A stretch of 64,000 bases of DNA from assembly GCA_014607495.2 (NCBI GenBank), contig CP053168.1, forward strand, positions 1,054,001 to 1,118,000. Direction: 5' to 3'. Below the pieces are notes generated by a model, which searched no databases, was not told the origin of the DNA, and saw only the letters and a list, made by a program, of their open reading frames with translations. The DNA comes from Carposina sasakii (taxonomy: Eukaryota > Arthropoda > Insecta > Lepidoptera > Carposinidae). Both the position numbers and the translations under genes were made by a program. This document shows positions 60,163 through 64,000 of the stretch, piece after piece. The first letter of the stretch is position 1. Every line of letters begins with the position of its first letter.

Positions 60163-60414
60163 CTAGTGGATGCCCGCAACTTTGTCCGCGTAGACTACAG
60201 AAAAAACAAAATGTCGAAACTATCCGGGATAAAAATATTTTCCCGAGATAAAAATATTTTCCCGGGATAAAAGTTAGCCTATGTGTTAATCCAGGGTGTC
60301 AGCTAACTCCATACCAAATATTATTAAAATCGCTCCAGCAGTTTTTACGCGAAAGAGTAACAAACATCCATCCATACATACTCACAAATATTCGCGTTTT
60401 TAATATTAGTAGAA
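60163..60414 (-). mobile_element. Helitron-like non-autonomous element, copy 4
   Basis: CTAGTGGATGCCCGCAACTT at one end; TTTTTAATATTAGTAGAA at the other. It contains a local duplication of 'gggataaaaatattttcccg'. Diverged hairpin. Confidence 0.65.
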
Positions 60415-62482
60415 TGTTCAGAAATTATCCAATTTTAAGTGTGTCCTATTTCTCTTGGTCTAGTCTCGCATATTTAACCCCAAGGTCCCGCAAATCTGTG
60501 TAAGTATAAAAGGTGGCAATCCTAATCGTGATACTGTAGGTGAATGTGTAAGATTAAGTAAGTAAATAAATCATGATATGGGTGTAATAGTATAACTAAT
60601 CTAAGCGAGAAATTATGATATTACGGTCTGATATCGTCATCAAAGTATCAACCAACATACATAAACATCAGTCCCGATTTGTCCCGTAATATCGACGAGA
60701 CATCGTCGTGTGTAAAAGCCCTAATGTAGAACTAAGCGGTCATCCCGTCCATCGATTTTAAATCTTAGTGCATGACCATAAGATTTATTTTTCAATTATT
60801 TATTTGTTCAATACTTTTGTGCTTGATAGTATGAATTTTATGTAGGTAGGTGTAGGTAACTTGTCGATTTTATTGAAGTTTGAAGAAGTTTCTGATTATT
60901 GTGAAGGATGTTAATTGTGCTATTAATTTAGTTAATTAAAAAACAAAGTATGTACAAACTAAATAAAGAACCATTAAATACATACTAGAGTACGATTCAC
61001 CATAGTTTTGATGAATGATGGCGCTAGTTAGTATGTGTATGACCATCTGGTTCACTGAATTTTCGAAATCAGGAACTATTGAGGAACTTGCTTTTTAAAC
61101 TTTACTTTTTTTTTTACTTTAGGTACTTACAAATTCCGGTTTTATCCTAGGTTTTTCGTGTTGTTTGTTATTACTAGACTAGAGTAAATAGCAGATATTA
61201 AACGCGTAATGCGCTGTAATTATGCTTTGCTATTTTGAATAGAAATTTATGATATTTAGGTAGATAATAGGGTCGATTCCGGCATTCACACTTAAACCTA
61301 AACCTAATCTTAGTCAGGTCTCTCCCATCTCTCTCCATTCTTAACATAAATGGCTGTGTCTTAAGCATAAGTACCAGTTATTTTTGAATGGTTGAATGTG
61401 ATTGAACCTAACTAAACGCACGATATCAACGAATGCATTGAACATCAGTCCCGGAGGAATATCGATATGTAAGAAAGAGCGCAAATAAATGTGCGAGCGA
61501 GCGAGCGCGCAGCGCGGCTTTGCGGTTGTTCAAAGGCTAGGTTCAAAGATACCGCTCGCTGCTACAAACAAACACCGCGCCGGTCGGTCGACATGCGTGC
61601 ACGGGTTCAAGGGCGGGCAGCTTTACACGTGCCACCGTCTGTAGCGTGATAGCTTTCGAATTTCGTTACCTAAATGCTAATACCGACGAAGAATTTATTG
61701 TTGTTACGTTAATTTTGACAATGGTGTTTACTGTTTATAATTAATTTTCCGTTATTTATGTTATGTGTGACTTCGTCATTTTATTAAACTTGAAGTTATT
61801 GATGAAGAAGTTTGTGATTGTGATTTTTGCCCTAGAAAAGGTACCTACTTACTTACTCGATTGTTTCGTAGCTTAGGTAGCTCGAAAGAACCTAAATTAA
61901 GGAAGTTTCCCGCGTATCGCGTTGGTAGTCAATAGTACCTACTACTATTATTAATAATTTACACTGTACGTTCCAAGTTAGTGTGCCTACCTACTCGTAG
62001 CTAGGTTATTCCTGTATGTTATGAGGATTAGTAAGAAATAGACACTGGAAACTGGAGAAGTCTCGATCGATAGCCGGCAAGAGCCCGACCGGGCAATCAG
62101 CTGATCGCTAGCAAACCACGTTCCTGTCATACCTAGTAGGTATTGTGCACCATCTCTCATTTGTGTGTCCTCGAACTTTTCCACTAAGGATACGATCGTA
62201 AATGTAGGTAGGTAGGTACCTACTTAATTAATAATAAAAACTAACTTTTTTGTGTTAGTAACAAAGTAGTAGTTTTGTCTTAGCTGGATTTTTCGTGTTG
62301 GTTGTTGCTGCCAGTGTAGCCTAGTGTAGGTTTCTAGGTTAGCCTAGTGTGCTTCGCGCGAGAAGCTAGAGTAGGACTACTCGTAGCATTACCCACCGCG
62401 CGCTGTAACTTTTGCCTTGGATTTTTGATAGGAAATGTTTGGAATTTAACTAACGTTTCTTCGGGAAAGATGTTTGTTAGTC
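60415..62482. other. Gene-free stretch with a GC-rich patch
   Basis: No coding exon supported. 61490-61640 is GC-rich (GAGCGAGCGCGCAGCGCGGC), unlike its surroundings; it could be a promoter or untranslated first exon of a gene outside the window. A single arm of the 'GGTCGATTCCGGCA' repeat is at 61270-61350. Confidence 0.45.
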
Positions 62483-62651
62483 ATGCCTACATGCATTTCT
62501 GCCAAAAAATGCAACTTGATAAGTAGACTTTAGACCTCAATATCTTGGAAACCAGACACTTCCCAGGTATGCTTCCATGGAGAAAAATGTTCGTGATGAT
62601 GAGTAGAATGCGTGGTATTCAAAAACGTTGACGACCAAAAAATACCCTGTA
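62483..62651. mobile_element. TACAGGGTG-family MITE, copy 7 (5'-truncated)
   Basis: Keeps CTCAATATCTTGGAAACCAG, ACACTTCCCAGGTATGCTTC and the inverted end GACGACCAAAAAATACCCTGTA-like terminus. The other end is missing. Confidence 0.65.
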
Positions 62652-62669
62652 TATATTTATCTCTCACTA

Positions 62670-62970
62670 AAATTAATGTAGACAATGGTCGATTCCGGCA
62701 GTCACACTTAAATATTTAATTAATTTAATAAATCTGGCTTCTCGTTGCGACTGTGGTGTCTTGTGTTCGTGATCATGAGTCGGCGGATCCGAGGGTCAGC
62801 GGAGGGTGTAGTGTAGGGCGACCCCTCAATAGAGTCACACTTAAACGTAAAATTAGTCCTACCTGTCCTTTTCTCTCTCAGCCATTTATGTTAAAAACGG
62901 AGAGAGATAGACCTGACTAAGATTAGGTTTGAGTGTGACTGCCGGAATCGACCATTGTCTACATTAATTT
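62670..62970. mobile_element. MITE with 43-bp TIRs (GGTCGATTCCGGCA)
   Basis: Inverted ends AAATTAATGTAGACAATGGT then CGATTCCGGCAGTCACACT, essentially perfect over 43 bp. Inside is an arm of the CCGAGGGTCAG repeat (62745-62810). 301 bp. No duplication recognised beyond AT-rich flanks. Confidence 0.75.
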
Positions 62971-63045
62971 ACATACAATCGGAGTTGTGCTATGCTACGT
63001 TGCTACAGATGTGTGTGAAATGCACCAATCATATTCATTGGTCCA

Positions 63046-63161
63046 AGCTACTGCGTTATACACATTGGCCCTGAAGCTCCGCCCCTATCATGACGTCATG
63101 GCCTCACGATTGCCACACGACTCAGTTCATAGTCCCACCTCCTCTTTTATACCTTCTGCAT
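63046..63161 (+). repeat. 115-bp near-identical repeat with TGACGTCA core, copy 2
   Basis: Matches 53401-53514 with only a few differences, across GAAGCTCCGCCCCTATCATG and TCACGATTGCCACACGACTC. Confidence 0.75.
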
Positions 63162-63536
63162 GGTGGATATTAAACGCATACATATCAACGCATCATAGTA
63201 GAAAGGTAGTCTTAGGACTTTTAAGTTGCAGATATCTCTCATTATTTAATGGAATTGACTGCATGAATCAGAAACAAAGAGGTTTTCTAATATGTCAATA
63301 GAAAACCCGTTGTGAGTCCGACTGGGGGAGGTAAGTGATTGGTTCAGACTGCGTAGGCGACATTCAGTCGTAACTACTACATTTTTAGAAATCCCCTTTA
63401 TATCTCTTTCATAACTTCCGAGAAGATACCTTTAGGCATTTTTTACAGTACAACAAGGTAAATAACACCGACTAAAGCCCCATTCAATAGATACCATTTT
63501 CTTTTAACGTTTCAAGAGAAATTGATGTTTTTTTTT

Positions 63537-63757
63537 CACACACTTCAGAACACATCAACCTAGTCCCACATTAAGATCCATAAGGTCTTGTGTCGTGGGT
63601 ACTGGGCAACGGTATATAAATAAATAGATAAGTATAGAAACAACCATGACTCGGAAACAAACATCAATATTCATCATATCAATGTTGCACCTACCGGGAT
63701 TCGAACCCAGGACCCATGGCGTCGCAGGCAGGGTCACCACCTACACCAATCGAATGT
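63537..63757 (-). mobile_element. tRNA-headed SINE, family 1, copy 3
   Basis: Inverse of the copy at 1301: B box GGTTCGAATCC (complement near 63698-63709) and the body with CATGACTCGG-type words. Head truncated or diverged near 63750. Confidence 0.8.
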
Positions 63758-64000
63758 CATCATTAAGTAATAAAAACAAATATTGGGTCGAAAAATGGCA
63801 GTTTAGATTATGCCAGGTCATTTGTTGCTTCATTAAAATTGTATGCAACAGGCAAGAAAATATAATCACGCCTTTATCCCTTACGGGGTAGGCAGAGAAT
63901 ATCAACAAGAAAATAGTAACTTGTATATGAGGCTTTTCTTCCGTGTTTCACTAGCACGTTCTTAGAAATGACATCGATATTTATTTATGAGTGATTGATG

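Overview
The window is AT-rich animal DNA that reads as a moth or butterfly (Lepidoptera). Protein-coding genes are split into short exons with GT/AG borders. The three recognisable host genes give insect-like proteins. The DNA between them is packed with repeat types I know from lepidopteran genomes: tRNA-headed SINEs, RTE LINEs ending in a [13 protein letters not shown] tail, Lep1-like Helitrons, and TA-flanked elements starting TACAGGGTG. No bacterial features, CRISPR arrays or rRNA genes are present.

Host genes. A Gly/Tyr-rich, probably secreted protein has one long exon at 4017-4617 (minus). ATP synthase subunit b is complete in five exons at 29232-33028 (minus). About 0.87 kb away, and divergent from it, is a complete three-exon SVIP homologue (small VCP/p97-interacting protein) at 33900-34823 (plus). 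UTP-glucose-1-phosphate uridylyltransferase (UGP) follows on the plus strand. Seven certain exons lie at 47087-53173, and two candidate alternative first exons lie far upstream (39284 and 43036). Both end in phase with exon 2.

Mobile DNA. The main structure is a nest at 15573-28021. A TACAGGGTG-type element was hit by a pogo/Tigger-like transposon (15910-28012, TA target duplication). That transposon was then invaded by a second DNA transposon carrying a DUF7869-like putative transposase (15966-18471) and by a Ty3/gypsy retrotransposon (20730-27063). The gypsy copy has 321-bp LTRs that differ at one base by eye, a perfect AAGT target duplication and an uninterrupted 1570-codon gag-pol frame, so it is very young. 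A second, diverged DUF7869-like element (36850-39253) ends 30 bp before a candidate UGP start codon. Three short hAT-type elements have perfect 8-bp target duplications, and a PIF/Harbinger-like one has TTA. A decayed pogo-like element (5741-8210), a Tc1/mariner-type transposase (57567-58720) and RTE pieces fill much of the rest.

Most notable. (1) Six tandem hairpins lie in the gypsy 3' untranslated region (26206-26461). Their stems covary by compensatory changes and their loops alternate between two sequence types, which argues for a selected RNA structure. (2) The two DUF7869-like elements share one layout (TIRs plus arrays of a TIR-like subterminal motif and a D-D-D protein) although their end sequences are unrelated. 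They look like a little-described DNA transposon group. (3) The gypsy Gag begins with a long GC-rich Arg/Ser-repeat segment resembling SR splicing proteins.
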